Source of the DNA: DASQZT01 sp963728965
Lineage (GTDB): Bacteria; Acidobacteriota; Terriglobia; Bryobacterales; Bryobacteraceae
DNA: 64,000 bases
Direction of reading: 5' to 3'
NCBI GenBank assembly: GCA_963728965.1
Contig: CAVSMH010000003.1
Coordinates: forward strand, 1-64,000
Shown one piece after another: positions 24,815 through 33,907 of this stretch. Below the pieces are notes generated by a model. It did no database searches. It worked only from the letters and a program-made list of their open reading frames with translations, and had not been told where the DNA came from. The position numbers and the translations under genes were made by a program. The stretch's first letter is position 1; the number at the start of each line of letters is the position of its first letter.

Positions 24815-25445
24815 GGGTCACCGGGATGGCGGGTGCGTTGGCGCCCTGCCAGGCCGAGATGGCGAGTGTGGCGTGATACACCCCGGCCTCCAGTTTGTCG
24901 GGGTTGACTCGCACCGAGATGCGATCCGCCGAAAACGGCGAACCGCGGTCGGGAATCGTCCCGATCGTCTGATCGTACTCGAGCCATGGAATTTTGCCCG
25001 TCGACACCCTGTACGGCAGACCCGGCCAGGTGCTTGCCACCAGCACATCGAGCGGTCTGGGCGGGGCGTCGCCGGGGCGATACTCGAATACCAGCTCTTC
25101 GGGAACCACCCGCAGAATCGGTCTGCCGCTGACCACCAGCTCAAACCGACCGACGGCCGTGCCGCAACGGTTGGCAGCCCGCAGCGCAAAGCGGTAGGTG
25201 CCCATCGTTCGCGGAACGCCCGAGATACTCTCGCCCCGCAGCGCCAGGCCGTTCGGCAATTCACCCTCGACCACCGACAGGCCGATGCCATTCCCGATCA
25301 GGCAATTGCCATCGACGGCGGTCTCGATCGTGGCGCTGTAACCGGCGCCGAGCATTGCCCAGGGCAGTTCCGCGGTTTCAAACCGGACCACCTCTCCCCG
25401 CAGCACTGGGACGGCCAGCATCAGCCAAAGCACAACGCGGTTCAT
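24798..25445 (-). CDS. Secreted protein with immunoglobulin-like repeats
   Basis: The product is 215 aa and begins with a signal peptide (MNRVVLWLMLAVPVLRGEV). Two beta-sandwich-like segments follow: GIGLSVVEGELPNGLALRGE with GTYRFALRAANRCG resembles a putative-Ig repeat. DRISVRVNPDKLEAGVYHAT with PAIPVTLKVVK resembles a BACON-type domain. No catalytic motif. It is co-translated with the upstream secreted protein (four-base overlap) and is probably periplasmic or surface-exposed. Confidence 0.65.
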   Translation of the reverse strand: MNRVVLWLMLAVPVLRGEVVRFETAELPWAMLGAGYSATIETAVDGNCLIGNGIGLSVVEGELPNGLALRGESISGVPRTMGTYRFALRAANRCGTAVGRFELVVSGRPILRVVPEELVFEYRPGDAPPRPLDVLVASTWPGLPYRVSTGKIPWLEYDQTIGTIPDRGSPFSADRISVRVNPDKLEAGVYHATLAISAWQGANAPAIPVTLKVVK

Positions 25446-26092
25446 CGCGGCGCCACCACGTAGTAAGTCATCGGCTCGAACGGATAGGCCTGCGGAGCCA
25501 GGGTCCGCACGTATTGCTGCGGCTGGGGTGCGCGCACCTGCTGGAACAGGCTCCCCAGGTGGGGAGTGGCGACCGGGCTGGGATTCGGCGCCGGTGCCAC
25601 ACCGACCCGTTTCTTCCATAATCCCCAAAACACCGACTTCCATTCGTAGTACGGCGTTCCCGCCGAAACGGCCATTGAAACGGTCGAGGGCTTCGCCGTT
25701 TTTGCCCGCATCAGCTTGGCGCCACCCTCGGGCGACGGCATCACCACCGGCGTCGGCGCGTCGGACTGCACCGTCACGAATCCGGCCGCGGCCTGACTGG
25801 GCTGCGCCGCCTGCTCCATCATCGCCCGGATGATGCGTTCGCTGATGGCGTGCTTGGCCAGGTCCGCGAGGCCATTCGAGGTCGTGTCGAACCGCGATTG
25901 GCTCCCGGCGATGGTATCCAGGATGAACCCTTCGCTGAACCCCGCCCCCGCCAGCACGATGACATCTTTATTGGTCAGCACGCTCGGAGAGACCGAAAGG
26001 GTCTGCGCCCCGCACACCAGCGTGAACACAAGCGCTATTGCCGCGGTGAACATCGTCCGTTGGCGGTAGAGAGAACCAATTGATTGCCGCAT
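25442..26092 (-). CDS. Secreted hypothetical protein
   Basis: The 216-aa protein has a signal-peptide-like start (TMFTAAIALVFTLVCGAQTL). A segment follows, NKDVIVLAGAGFSEGFILDT with AKHAISERIIRAMMEQA, that is common near the N-terminus of acidobacterial secreted proteins. The C-terminal half is Pro/Ala/Val-rich with YYEWKSVFWGLWKKRVG. No enzyme motif. It overlaps the next gene by four bases, so both are probably made together. Confidence 0.55.
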   Translation of the reverse strand: MRQSIGSLYRQRTMFTAAIALVFTLVCGAQTLSVSPSVLTNKDVIVLAGAGFSEGFILDTIAGSQSRFDTTSNGLADLAKHAISERIIRAMMEQAAQPSQAAAGFVTVQSDAPTPVVMPSPEGGAKLMRAKTAKPSTVSMAVSAGTPYYEWKSVFWGLWKKRVGVAPAPNPSPVATPHLGSLFQQVRAPQPQQYVRTLAPQAYPFEPMTYYVVAPR

Positions 26093-26218
26093 ACAAACCT
26101 CTTATCGGCACGCGCGGGATTTCTTGCGGTGCTTCCCGCACACTCGCTCTTCCCTGGCGGCGGCCGCAATTCCCTGCCCTCGGAGGCCAAGATCGCCCCC
26201 CGCCGTGTACATTGAAAG

Positions 26219-26884
26219 TTGGGAGACAAGCAACAGCGGGCGCTCGTGGCGGGCCTGTTCGCCGCAGCCGTTGCATTGCTGCTCTTCGCATGGCTGTCCG
26301 GCGAGATCTGGCGCGGCCAGACCCTGCGGTTCGATGCCGCGATTCGCGACGCGCTCCACGCCTGGGCCTCGCCCAGGTTGACCTATGCCATGCGCGGAGT
26401 CACATTTCTGGGCTCGACCGTGTTTCTCGTGAGTCTCGCAATCCTCCTGGTCTGGCGGCTGCACGCACAGGGGCGCCGGCGGGCGGCGATCCTCTTCATC
26501 ATGGCCTCCGCGGGAGCTGAAGCGGTCGACCAGATCCTCAAGCTGATTTTCCAGCGCGCCCGTCCCGCGGCCTTCTTCGGCTATTCCGAACCGTCCAGCT
26601 TCAGCTTTCCCAGCGGGCACTCGTTCACGTCCTGCGCGTTTTACGGCGTGGCGGCGGCGGTGCTGAGCCCGCGCCTCCGCTCGGTCGCCGGCAAAGTCGC
26701 GGCATGGGCCGGCGCGGCGTTCTTGGTGCTTGCCATCGGGGCTTCGCGCATCTATCTCGGCGTGCACTACCCCAGCGACGTGCTCGGCGGGTACGCCGCC
26801 GCCGTGGTCTGGGTGGCCGCCGTGCGCGCCGGTTACGAAGTCTGGCTCCGCCACCGGGCTAGAGCGCCGGCGCCGGGCGCTTGA
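26219..26884 (+). CDS. PAP2-family membrane phosphatase
   Basis: A classical PAP2 enzyme of 221 aa with about five spans. Motif C1 is KLIFQRARP, C2 is SFPSGHSF, and C3 is ASRIYLGVHYPSDVLGG. Undecaprenyl-pyrophosphate or phosphatidyl-type lipids are typical substrates. The annotated start is a TTG at 26219, since no ATG is available upstream; a nearby in-frame GTG is the alternative. It converges on and overlaps the glycosyltransferase by 26 bases. Confidence 0.85.
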   Translation: MGDKQQRALVAGLFAAAVALLLFAWLSGEIWRGQTLRFDAAIRDALHAWASPRLTYAMRGVTFLGSTVFLVSLAILLVWRLHAQGRRRAAILFIMASAGAEAVDQILKLIFQRARPAAFFGYSEPSSFSFPSGHSFTSCAFYGVAAAVLSPRLRSVAGKVAAWAGAAFLVLAIGASRIYLGVHYPSDVLGGYAAAVVWVAAVRAGYEVWLRHRARAPAPGA

Positions 26885-27974
26885 GCCTGCGCCGCCGCAC
26901 CTGCCAGACGAACAGCGAACTCATCCAGTAGTTCCAGACCGACCCCACGATCAAGCCCGCCGCCGCGCCCACGTACCACGGCACCGCCAGCCCGGTGAGA
27001 TACTCCAGCACGCGCAGGTTCAGGAACAACCCCACGGAACAGCCCAGGTAGAACGCCACGAGGCCGTAGACGAACTTCCAGCCGGAGAGTCTCGCGCGCC
27101 GGAACGTCAGCTTGTTGTTCAATACGAAGTTGATGGCGATCACCCCGATGCTCGACAGCAACTGCGCGCGCTCCAGACCGACGTCCGCCAACCGCTCGAG
27201 CAGCCGCACCAGGGCCAGGTGCGCCAGAATGCCGACCGATCCGGCCACACCGAAGACCACGTAGCTGGCCGGCAGAAAATCGCCGACCAGCTTATCGGCA
27301 AGCAGTTCCAGATACTCCAGGCTCACCAGAATGTCGAGCTTGCTGCGCCCGTGAAGGCGCGGCCGGAATTTGTACGGCACTTCTCCCAACCGCACCGGAC
27401 GGCCCGACGAAACCACCAGGTCGAGTAGAATCTTGAATCCGATCCCGCTCAGCGAGCGCGCGACTTCATCGAGATACTGCCGCGTCAGCACGAAGTATCC
27501 GCTCATCGGATCGGAGAGTTCCATCCGGCAGATCAGCGAGCTCAGGCGTTGTCCGAAACGGCTCACCAGCACCCGCCAGCGGCTCATCGGCCCCATGCTG
27601 CCGCCATCGATGTGACGCGTGGCAACCACCAGGTCGAGCTGCTCGCGCTTCAACTTGTCGAGCATTGCCGGCAGAATGGTCTCATCGTGCTGGAGGTCGC
27701 AATCCATCACCGCCAGGCACGGAGCGCTGCTGGCGAGCATGCCTTCGATCACCGCCGATGCCAGGCCGCGCCGCCCGACGCGCTGGAGCACACGCACTCG
27801 CGGGTTCGTCTGCGCCATCTGTCGGGCGGCGGCGAAGGTGCCGTCTTCGGAATCGTCGTCCACGAAAATCACTTCGTAGTCGATCTCCGCAAGCGCGTGC
27901 TGGAGCAAAGCGAGCAGCGGCGCCAGGTTCGCTCGTTCTTCCACGGTAGGGACGACGATGGTGAGCTCGGGCAT
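26859..27974 (-). CDS. Polyprenol-phosphate mannosyl/glucosyltransferase with GtrA domain
   Basis: The ATG at 27974 gives 371 aa. Residues 1-230 are a GT2 domain of the DPM1 type: ELTIVVPTVEERANLAPLLA, IFVDDDSEDGT, CLAVMDCDLQHDE, and KFRPRLHGRSKLD. The C-terminal 130 residues form four membrane spans of a GtrA-like domain (VFGVAGSVGILAHLALVRLL, NFVLNNKLTFRRARLSGW). Such fusions make and flip polyprenol-linked sugars for glycan modification. No other glycan genes adjoin it. Confidence 0.88.
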   Translation of the reverse strand: MPELTIVVPTVEERANLAPLLALLQHALAEIDYEVIFVDDDSEDGTFAAARQMAQTNPRVRVLQRVGRRGLASAVIEGMLASSAPCLAVMDCDLQHDETILPAMLDKLKREQLDLVVATRHIDGGSMGPMSRWRVLVSRFGQRLSSLICRMELSDPMSGYFVLTRQYLDEVARSLSGIGFKILLDLVVSSGRPVRLGEVPYKFRPRLHGRSKLDILVSLEYLELLADKLVGDFLPASYVVFGVAGSVGILAHLALVRLLERLADVGLERAQLLSSIGVIAINFVLNNKLTFRRARLSGWKFVYGLVAFYLGCSVGLFLNLRVLEYLTGLAVPWYVGAAAGLIVGSVWNYWMSSLFVWQVRRRRLKRPAPAL

Positions 27975-28049
27975 CGCAGCGCCGCCATTGTACCAGCGTG
28001 CGGCCGCCTTGGACCGAACCAGCCAGGCCCTCGAAGACTGCTTGACCAT

Positions 28050-28988
28050 CTACGGCAGATCGCCGCGCGGCTTGCCCTGCTTGATCTCTTCGTACGCGTC
28101 TTGGATCTGTCTCTTCAGCCCCGCTTCGGCCACCCAGTCACTGACCGTCGCCGGTAACCGGATCGACGCCTGCAGCTCCTCCACGCTTTTTCCGGTGTCC
28201 ACTCCCGCCTTCACCGATTTGTAGAGTTCGGTCATGAACAGGGCTTGGCCCGTAATCAGTTCGCGCCCGCCGGGCAGGCCATGGCCGGGAAGCACGTACT
28301 TGACCTTCAGTTTCTCGACCGATCGCAACACCGTGGGCCAGTTGCCGATATTGGCGTCCATGGTGGCGTTGTAGGGACCGTTGACCACCGCGTCGCCCGA
28401 ACACAAGACCTGGTCCTTGGGCAGGTATACGAAGCCGTCGCCGCGTGTGTGGGCCCACCCGTAGTGGCGGAATTCCACTTTGCGCGAGCCGTCATTCAGC
28501 ACGTAGACCGGCTCGTTGATATCCTGTTTGGGCGGCTCGGGGCCATCCAGTTTCAGCTCCGCCACGTCCGGCCGGGTCTTCGCCGCCTGCAGCCATCGCG
28601 CCGGCTCCAGCCGCTTCAGTTCATCCGCCACCGCTTTGAAAGCGATGGTCGTCGCGCCGGCCTGCGTCCACACCGGGTTGCCGTAGATGTGGTCGCCATG
28701 GTGGTGCGTGTCGAACACATACTTCACCGGCTTGCTCGACAGGCGCTTGGCGTCGGCCATCGCTCCCCTGGCTCCGCTGGGATAATTGGCATCCACCACG
28801 ATGAGGTAATCTTTCATCTCGATGATGACGTTGTTGCAGTGCCCCTGGTCCATGTCCCCTTCGCGGAACCACACGCCGGGTACGATGATCCGCAAGGTCT
28901 CCGGTTTGGCATCGGAACGCGAGACGAACAGCGCCAATCCCCCCAGCGCCACAAATCCGAGAAGCAAAAACGTGCGAACGGCTTTCAT
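28050..28988 (-). CDS. Secreted metallo-beta-lactamase-fold hydrolase
   Basis: The ATG at 28988 has GGGTGGAG just upstream; the protein has 312 aa. A signal or anchor segment (RTFLLLGFVALGGLALFVS) precedes an MBL fold with THHHGDHIYG, the later metal ligand H in FRHYGWAHTRGD, D in LCSGDAVVNG, and H in YVLPGHGLPG. The first motif is HxHxDH with HHHGDH. It belongs to the broad class that includes quinoprotein-relay-like MBL proteins; substrate unknown. Confidence 0.8.
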   Translation of the reverse strand: MKAVRTFLLLGFVALGGLALFVSRSDAKPETLRIIVPGVWFREGDMDQGHCNNVIIEMKDYLIVVDANYPSGARGAMADAKRLSSKPVKYVFDTHHHGDHIYGNPVWTQAGATTIAFKAVADELKRLEPARWLQAAKTRPDVAELKLDGPEPPKQDINEPVYVLNDGSRKVEFRHYGWAHTRGDGFVYLPKDQVLCSGDAVVNGPYNATMDANIGNWPTVLRSVEKLKVKYVLPGHGLPGGRELITGQALFMTELYKSVKAGVDTGKSVEELQASIRLPATVSDWVAEAGLKRQIQDAYEEIKQGKPRGDLP

Positions 28989-29057
28989 GCTCCACCCCTT
29001 TCGCAATACTCTACACCCGTTGGGGGCCTCGAGGGCGATGTGCGAAAATCGAGGACG

Positions 29058-31244
29058 ATGCGATCCTGTTGTGCCTTTTTTTGGTTTGCCGCTCTCCTGC
29101 CTTCGCTCCAGGCGCAGTCCATTCAGTTTGATGCCGGACGTAAGATCTGGCTGCTGGCGACGCGCGACAGCGCGTACGCTCTCGGCGTGGCCGCTAACGG
29201 CGAACTGCGCCACCTCTACTGGGGAGCGCCCCTCTGGCGCATCGCCGACCTGCCGGTGCCGCCGCCGCGGCGCGACCTCTCTTCGTTCGATCCGCAGCCG
29301 ATGCTCGAAAACGAGGAGTACGCCGGCTGGGGCGGCGCCCGCTACTACGAACCGGCGCTCAAGATCACCGCTCCGGACGGCGATCGCGATCTCGTGCTCG
29401 TTTATCAATCCCACCGCGTGCAAGAGAACGATCTCGACATCACGCTCAAAGACATCCGCGACGACATCGAAGTCGTCCTCCACTACCGCCTGTACCCGGA
29501 AAACGGCATCCTGTCGCGCAGCGCCACGATCACCAACCGCACCCCCGCTCCGCTCACCGTGGAGAGCGCCCAGGCCGCCGCGTGGTATTTGCCCCCCGGC
29601 GACGGCTATCAGCTCACCTACCTCACCGGCCGCTGGGCCGCTGAAACGCAGATCAACCGCGAGCCGATCCACGAAGGCATGAAGGTGCTCGAAAGCCGCA
29701 AGGGTCACACCAGCCACAACATCAACCCGTGGTTCGCCATTGACGCCGGGGATGCCTCCGAGGAGCGCGGCGGCGTCTGGTTCGGCGCCCTGGCCTGGAG
29801 CGGAAACTGGCGCATCACCGTCGAGCAGACGCCCTATCGGCAAGTGCGAGTCACCGGCGGTTTCAATCCGTTCGATTTCGGCTATCGCCTCAAACCGGGG
29901 GACAGTCTCGATACGCCGCAGTTCTTCGCCGGCTACTCGGCCGGCGGATACGGCGCCGCGTCGCGCCTGCTGCACCGCTTTGAGCGCGAGAAGATCCTGC
30001 CCGGCGGTGTCGATTCGCGCCTGCGCCCGGTGCTGTACAACTCCTGGGAAGCCACCACCTTCAACGTCAACGAAGCCGGCCAGAAAGCCCTCGCCGACAA
30101 GGCGGCAAAGCTCGGCATCGAGCTGTTTGTGATGGACGACGGGTGGTTCGGCAAACGCAACAACGACCGCGCCGGGCTCGGCGACTGGGTCGTAAACCCC
30201 CAGAAATTCCCCCAGGGTCTCAAGCCCCTGATCGATCATGTCAATCAACTGGGCATGGATTTCGGTCTGTGGGTGGAACCGGAGATGGTCAACGCCGACA
30301 GCGATCTCTACCGTGCCCATCCCGACTGGGTGATCCATATGGCCGGCCGCCCGCGCACCGAACTGCGCAACCAGATGATTCTGAATCTCGCCCGGACCGA
30401 CGTGAAGGAGCACATCTTCGCCGTGCTCGACAAACTCGCCGGCGAATACAACATCCGCTACTTCAAGTGGGACATGAACCGCTCGTTCTCCGAACCCGGC
30501 TGGCCCGAGGCCGAACCCGGCGACCGCCGCAAGCTCTGGGTCCAGTACGTGCGCAACCTCTACGACATCATCGACCGCCTGCGCCAGCGCCACCCCAAGC
30601 TCGAAATCGAATCCTGCTCGGGCGGCGGCGGTCGCGTCGATCTCGGCATCCTCCAGCGCGTGGACGAGGTGTGGACGTCGGACAATACCGAAGCGTTCGA
30701 TCGGCTGCGCATCCAGGAAGGCTTCACCCAGGCCTACGCTCCGAAAGTGATGTCCGCGTGGGTGACCGACGTTCCCAACATGAACCGCCGCAGCACGCCC
30801 TTGCAGTACCGTTTCCTGGTGGCCATGCAGGGCGCCCTGGGCATCGGCGCCAACCTGAACAAGTGGACCGACGACGACACCGCCACCGCCACCAAACTGA
30901 TCGCGCTCTATAAACGCGTGCGGCCCACGGTGCAGGCCGGCGACCTGTACCGGCTGTTCTCCCCGCGCGCCGGAGACCTGACCGCCAACGAGTATGTTTC
31001 GGCCGATGGCAGGCAGGCGGTGCTGTTCGCGTTCCGCCACTCCCAGGAGTACAACACCACGGTGCCCACCATCCGTCTGCGCGGCCTCGATGCGCGCGCT
31101 CTTTACAAGCTCGAATCGGTGGACGGCAAACTGGCTGATCGCCAGCCGCAACTGAGCGGAGCTTACCTGATGGGCGCCGGGCTGAACGTGAACCTCCGCG
31201 GCGATTTTGACAGCACGGCCGTCGTCCTCGAACGCCTCGATTAG
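29058..31244 (+). CDS. GH36 alpha-galactosidase, secreted
   Basis: The ATG at 29058 starts a signal peptide (MRSCCAFFWFAALLPSLQAQ) of a 728-aa GH36 enzyme. The N-terminal beta-sandwich domain spans roughly 25-300. The TIM barrel follows with LYNSWEATTFNVNE, FVMDDGWFG, and the nucleophile Asp in YFKWDMNRSF. The acid/base Asp lies in DEVWTSDNTEAFD, after the family's SCSGGGGRVDLG. Length and order are normal for bacterial alpha-galactosidases of about 720 aa. Confidence 0.93.
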   Translation: MRSCCAFFWFAALLPSLQAQSIQFDAGRKIWLLATRDSAYALGVAANGELRHLYWGAPLWRIADLPVPPPRRDLSSFDPQPMLENEEYAGWGGARYYEPALKITAPDGDRDLVLVYQSHRVQENDLDITLKDIRDDIEVVLHYRLYPENGILSRSATITNRTPAPLTVESAQAAAWYLPPGDGYQLTYLTGRWAAETQINREPIHEGMKVLESRKGHTSHNINPWFAIDAGDASEERGGVWFGALAWSGNWRITVEQTPYRQVRVTGGFNPFDFGYRLKPGDSLDTPQFFAGYSAGGYGAASRLLHRFEREKILPGGVDSRLRPVLYNSWEATTFNVNEAGQKALADKAAKLGIELFVMDDGWFGKRNNDRAGLGDWVVNPQKFPQGLKPLIDHVNQLGMDFGLWVEPEMVNADSDLYRAHPDWVIHMAGRPRTELRNQMILNLARTDVKEHIFAVLDKLAGEYNIRYFKWDMNRSFSEPGWPEAEPGDRRKLWVQYVRNLYDIIDRLRQRHPKLEIESCSGGGGRVDLGILQRVDEVWTSDNTEAFDRLRIQEGFTQAYAPKVMSAWVTDVPNMNRRSTPLQYRFLVAMQGALGIGANLNKWTDDDTATATKLIALYKRVRPTVQAGDLYRLFSPRAGDLTANEYVSADGRQAVLFAFRHSQEYNTTVPTIRLRGLDARALYKLESVDGKLADRQPQLSGAYLMGAGLNVNLRGDFDSTAVVLERLD

Positions 31245-31296
31245 CCCCGCCAGGGCTTTGTGCGGTCCACCGGGCCGGCCGATGCATAATAAAGAA

Positions 31297-31749
31297 ATGA
31301 AAACTCTGCTTGCTGCGCTCGCTGCTGTTGCTCTGCTTTCCGCTGCCGATCTCAAACTGGGCAGCCCCCTCACGTTGGATCAGCCGATCACCCTGGCCAC
31401 TCTGATGGAGCGCCCGGATGGCTACGTGGGCAAGACCGTCCAGGTGAAAGCCAAAATTGCCGAAGTGTGCCAGATGATGGGCTGCTGGATGGACCTCACC
31501 AATGACGCCGGGCAGAAGATTCGCATCAAGGTCGATGACGGCGTCATCGTGTTTCCCAAGGATGCGTCCGGCCGCACGGCCATCTGTGAAGGCAAGCTCA
31601 GCAAGACCGAGCTTACCCGCGAGCAGGCCGTCGAAGAGGCCAAACACGAGGCCGAAGAGGCCGGACGGAAGTTCAACCCCGACTCCGTCAAGGGCGCGGT
31701 CACCCGCTACCAGATCGAGGGCGCCGGCGCCGTGATTCTGGACCGGTAG
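31297..31749 (+). CDS. DUF4920 secreted protein
   Basis: The 150-aa protein has a short signal sequence (MKTLLAALAAVALLSAADLK). The DUF4920 core has VGKTVQVKAKIAEVCQMMGC with a following CWMDL and IRIKVDDGVIVFPKD. The paired cysteines in the CxxxGCW motif are conserved in the family and suggest metal or redox chemistry, but the role is unknown. Alone between GH36 and DUF1844. Confidence 0.8.
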   Translation: MKTLLAALAAVALLSAADLKLGSPLTLDQPITLATLMERPDGYVGKTVQVKAKIAEVCQMMGCWMDLTNDAGQKIRIKVDDGVIVFPKDASGRTAICEGKLSKTELTREQAVEEAKHEAEEAGRKFNPDSVKGAVTRYQIEGAGAVILDR

Positions 31750-31758
31750 GCTGCCCTC

Positions 31759-31781
31759 CCCGCTCCCGACGCCGGAGCGGG
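31759..31781 (+). terminator. Hairpin after DUF4920 gene, no U tract
   Basis: CCCGCTCC and GGAGCGGG form a perfect 8-bp stem with a 7-base loop nine bases after the stop. No T run follows, so it is at best a weak or Rho-assisted terminator. Confidence 0.35.
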
Positions 31782-31826
31782 CGGTTGCGCGACCCGCGGC
31801 GTCCCGACCCTGTAAAATGTAGTTTG

Positions 31827-32153
31827 ATGAGCGAAGCCGATTCCACGATCGAAACGCAGGAGCAAGCGAGCTATCCCTTGCCGCCTGCCACTTTCACGTT
31901 TCTAGTGCTGTCTCTCCGCGCGCAGGCGGAAATGCAGCTCGGGCTGATGCACTTCGGCGGTGACGAAAAGCCCGAGCCGGAGCTGCCCCTGGCGCGCCAC
32001 ACCATCGACCTGCTGGGCGTGCTGCTGGAAAAGACCAAGGGTAACCTGGCCCTCGAAGAGCAGCGGCTGCTCGAAAATTCGCTGACGGAGCTCCGCTTCC
32101 GGTTCGTCCAGGTATCCGAAGCACAAGACAAACCGGGGGACCAGAAGTCCTGA
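31827..32153 (+). CDS. DUF1844 protein
   Basis: 108 aa with the DUF1844 pattern: FTFLVLSLRAQAEMQLGLMH, then PLARHTIDLLGVLLEKTKGN and EEQRLLENSLTELRFRFV. The family is a short helical protein of unknown function, widespread in Acidobacteria and neighbouring phyla and often next to this MBL protein. The stop is directly followed by the next ATG (TGAATG). Confidence 0.85.
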   Translation: MSEADSTIETQEQASYPLPPATFTFLVLSLRAQAEMQLGLMHFGGDEKPEPELPLARHTIDLLGVLLEKTKGNLALEEQRLLENSLTELRFRFVQVSEAQDKPGDQKS

Positions 32154-32933
32154 ATGCCGGCAGTGCCATTGAGAATCACCGTCCTCGGGTCCGGTACCAG
32201 CGTGGGAGTGCCTACCATCGGCTGCCACTGCAAGGTCTGTACCTCGACCGACCCCCGTGACAACCGCCTGCGGCCCTCCATCCTGGTGAGTCACGGCGAA
32301 TGCAACATCCTCATTGACACGACGCCCGACTTTCGAACCCAGGCGCTGCGGGCCGGCATCAATCGCCTGGATGCCGTCATTTTCACCCATGCTCACGCCG
32401 ACCACCTGATGGGCCTCGATGACGTGCGGCCCTTCAACTTCCGGCAGGAGGGGCAGATTCCAATCTACGCCTCGCCCGAGACCATGTCGGCGGTGCAGCG
32501 CTGCTTCCCTTATATCTTCGACGGAGTCAAACGCTCTTCCAGCATTCCCCAACTGGACGCCCGCCTCATCCACGGCGACCCGTTTGAAATCCACGGTCTG
32601 GAATTCCTGCCGGTTCCAATCATCCACGGCAGGGACACCATCTACGGATTCCGGTTCGGCACCGCGGCGTACCTGACGGACCATAACGACATCCCCGACG
32701 GCTCGATGAACCTCTTGCGCGGACTGGACGTGCTGTTTCTCGACGCGCTGCGCTACAAGCCGCATCCCACCCACTCCACCGTGGATCACTCCGTGAAGAC
32801 CGTGGAGAAACTCCAGCCGGCGCGCGCGTTCTTCACCCACATCAGCCACGACCTCGGTCACGAGCGCGCCGAAAGTCTGCTGCCTCCCCACATCCGCCTG
32901 GCATACGACGGGCTCGAGATCCACGTATCATGA
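32154..32933 (+). CDS. PhnP/RNase-Z-like metallo-beta-lactamase-fold hydrolase
   Basis: 259 aa. Begins LRITVLGSGTSVGVPTIGCH followed by CKVC, the cysteine-bearing start of the PhnP/YycJ-related group. Metal ligands are THAHADHLMG, then H in PVPIIHGRD, D in VLFLDALRYKPHPTHST, and H in FFTHISHDLGH. The group contains cyclic phosphodiesterases and lipoyl-related enzymes; the exact substrate is unclear. It overlaps ribF by four bases. Confidence 0.82.
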   Translation: MPAVPLRITVLGSGTSVGVPTIGCHCKVCTSTDPRDNRLRPSILVSHGECNILIDTTPDFRTQALRAGINRLDAVIFTHAHADHLMGLDDVRPFNFRQEGQIPIYASPETMSAVQRCFPYIFDGVKRSSSIPQLDARLIHGDPFEIHGLEFLPVPIIHGRDTIYGFRFGTAAYLTDHNDIPDGSMNLLRGLDVLFLDALRYKPHPTHSTVDHSVKTVEKLQPARAFFTHISHDLGHERAESLLPPHIRLAYDGLEIHVS

Positions 32934-33907
32934 CGGTGTATCGCAGCCTCGAAGAAGTGCCGCCCGAGTTCGGCCCCAGCGCCATCACCATCGGCAATTT
33001 CGATGGCGTCCACTTCGGCCACCGCCGCATCCTCCGTCGTCTCAAAGCCCTGGCCGCGGAGCGATGCTGGAAGCCCTCGGCGCTCACCTTCGACCCCCAT
33101 CCCACGTGCGTGGTGGCGCCTGAGCGCGCGCCCCGCCTGATGACTTCTCCCGAGTCGCGCGCCGAACTCATGCGGGAAGAGGGAATCGAGCAGGTGCTGA
33201 TCCTGCCGTTCACCCAGGCCCTGGCGCAGCTCTCGCCCGAAGAGTTTGTCGAGCGCCTGCTGGTGGACAAGCTGAATGCGCGCGCCGTACTGGTGGGCGA
33301 GAACTTCCATTTCGGCCACCGCCAGGCCGGCAACACTCGCGTCCTGGCCGAATTGGGCCGCCGCTTCGGCTTCGAGACCATCGTCGTGCCCGCCGTGGTC
33401 TGCCGCGGCCGGATCGTGAGCAGCAGCGGCATCCGCGACTTGATTCTGCGCGGACGCGTGGCGCTGGCCGCGCGCCTCCTCCAGCACGCCTATGGCGTGG
33501 AGGGCGAGGTGGTGAGCGGTCGCGGGGTCGGTTCGCGGCAGACCGTGCCCACCTTGAACCTTGCCACGGATGCGCAAGTCATTCCGGCTACCGGGGTGTA
33601 CATCACCCGAACCCGCGATCGGGATCCCGACGCCCCGCGCGCTTGGAACTCGCTCACCAATATCGGCTACCGCCCGACCTTCGGCGCCAGCCATCAGCTT
33701 TCCATCGAAACCTTCCTGCTCGATCCGCTCGATGGCGACGCCCCCCGCCGCATTCGTGTTCAGTTCCTTCGCCGCTTGCGCGACGAAAAGAAATTTGAAA
33801 CCCCGGAGGCCCTCAAGGCCCAGATCCTGGCCGATGTTCGCGGCGCCCAGCGTTACTTTCGCCGCGTCCGGGCCTGGGTAGGCCGCGTCCCATGCCCTTC
33901 TTCCTGA
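32930..33907 (+). CDS. ribF: Bifunctional riboflavin kinase/FAD synthetase
   Basis: 325 aa, normal for RibF. The N-terminal FAD synthetase has ITIGNFDGVHFGHRRIL and LTFDPHPTCVV, with LVGENFHFGHRQAGN and SSSGIRDLIL. The C-terminal riboflavin kinase has GEVVSGRGVGSRQTVPTLNL and WNSLTNIGYRPTFG, ending in IRVQFLRRLRDEKKFETPE. It makes FMN and FAD from riboflavin. It is in one operon with the MBL gene, and TerC starts inside its last 16 bases. No FMN riboswitch was recognised nearby. Confidence 0.95.
   Translation: MTVYRSLEEVPPEFGPSAITIGNFDGVHFGHRRILRRLKALAAERCWKPSALTFDPHPTCVVAPERAPRLMTSPESRAELMREEGIEQVLILPFTQALAQLSPEEFVERLLVDKLNARAVLVGENFHFGHRQAGNTRVLAELGRRFGFETIVVPAVVCRGRIVSSSGIRDLILRGRVALAARLLQHAYGVEGEVVSGRGVGSRQTVPTLNLATDAQVIPATGVYITRTRDRDPDAPRAWNSLTNIGYRPTFGASHQLSIETFLLDPLDGDAPRRIRVQFLRRLRDEKKFETPEALKAQILADVRGAQRYFRRVRAWVGRVPCPSS

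Noticed and set aside
28989..31373. Upstream extension of the metallo-beta-lactamase frame opposite the alpha-galactosidase
   Set aside because: The signal peptide and Shine-Dalgarno define the start at 28988; the rest lies antisense to GH36 catalytic motifs.
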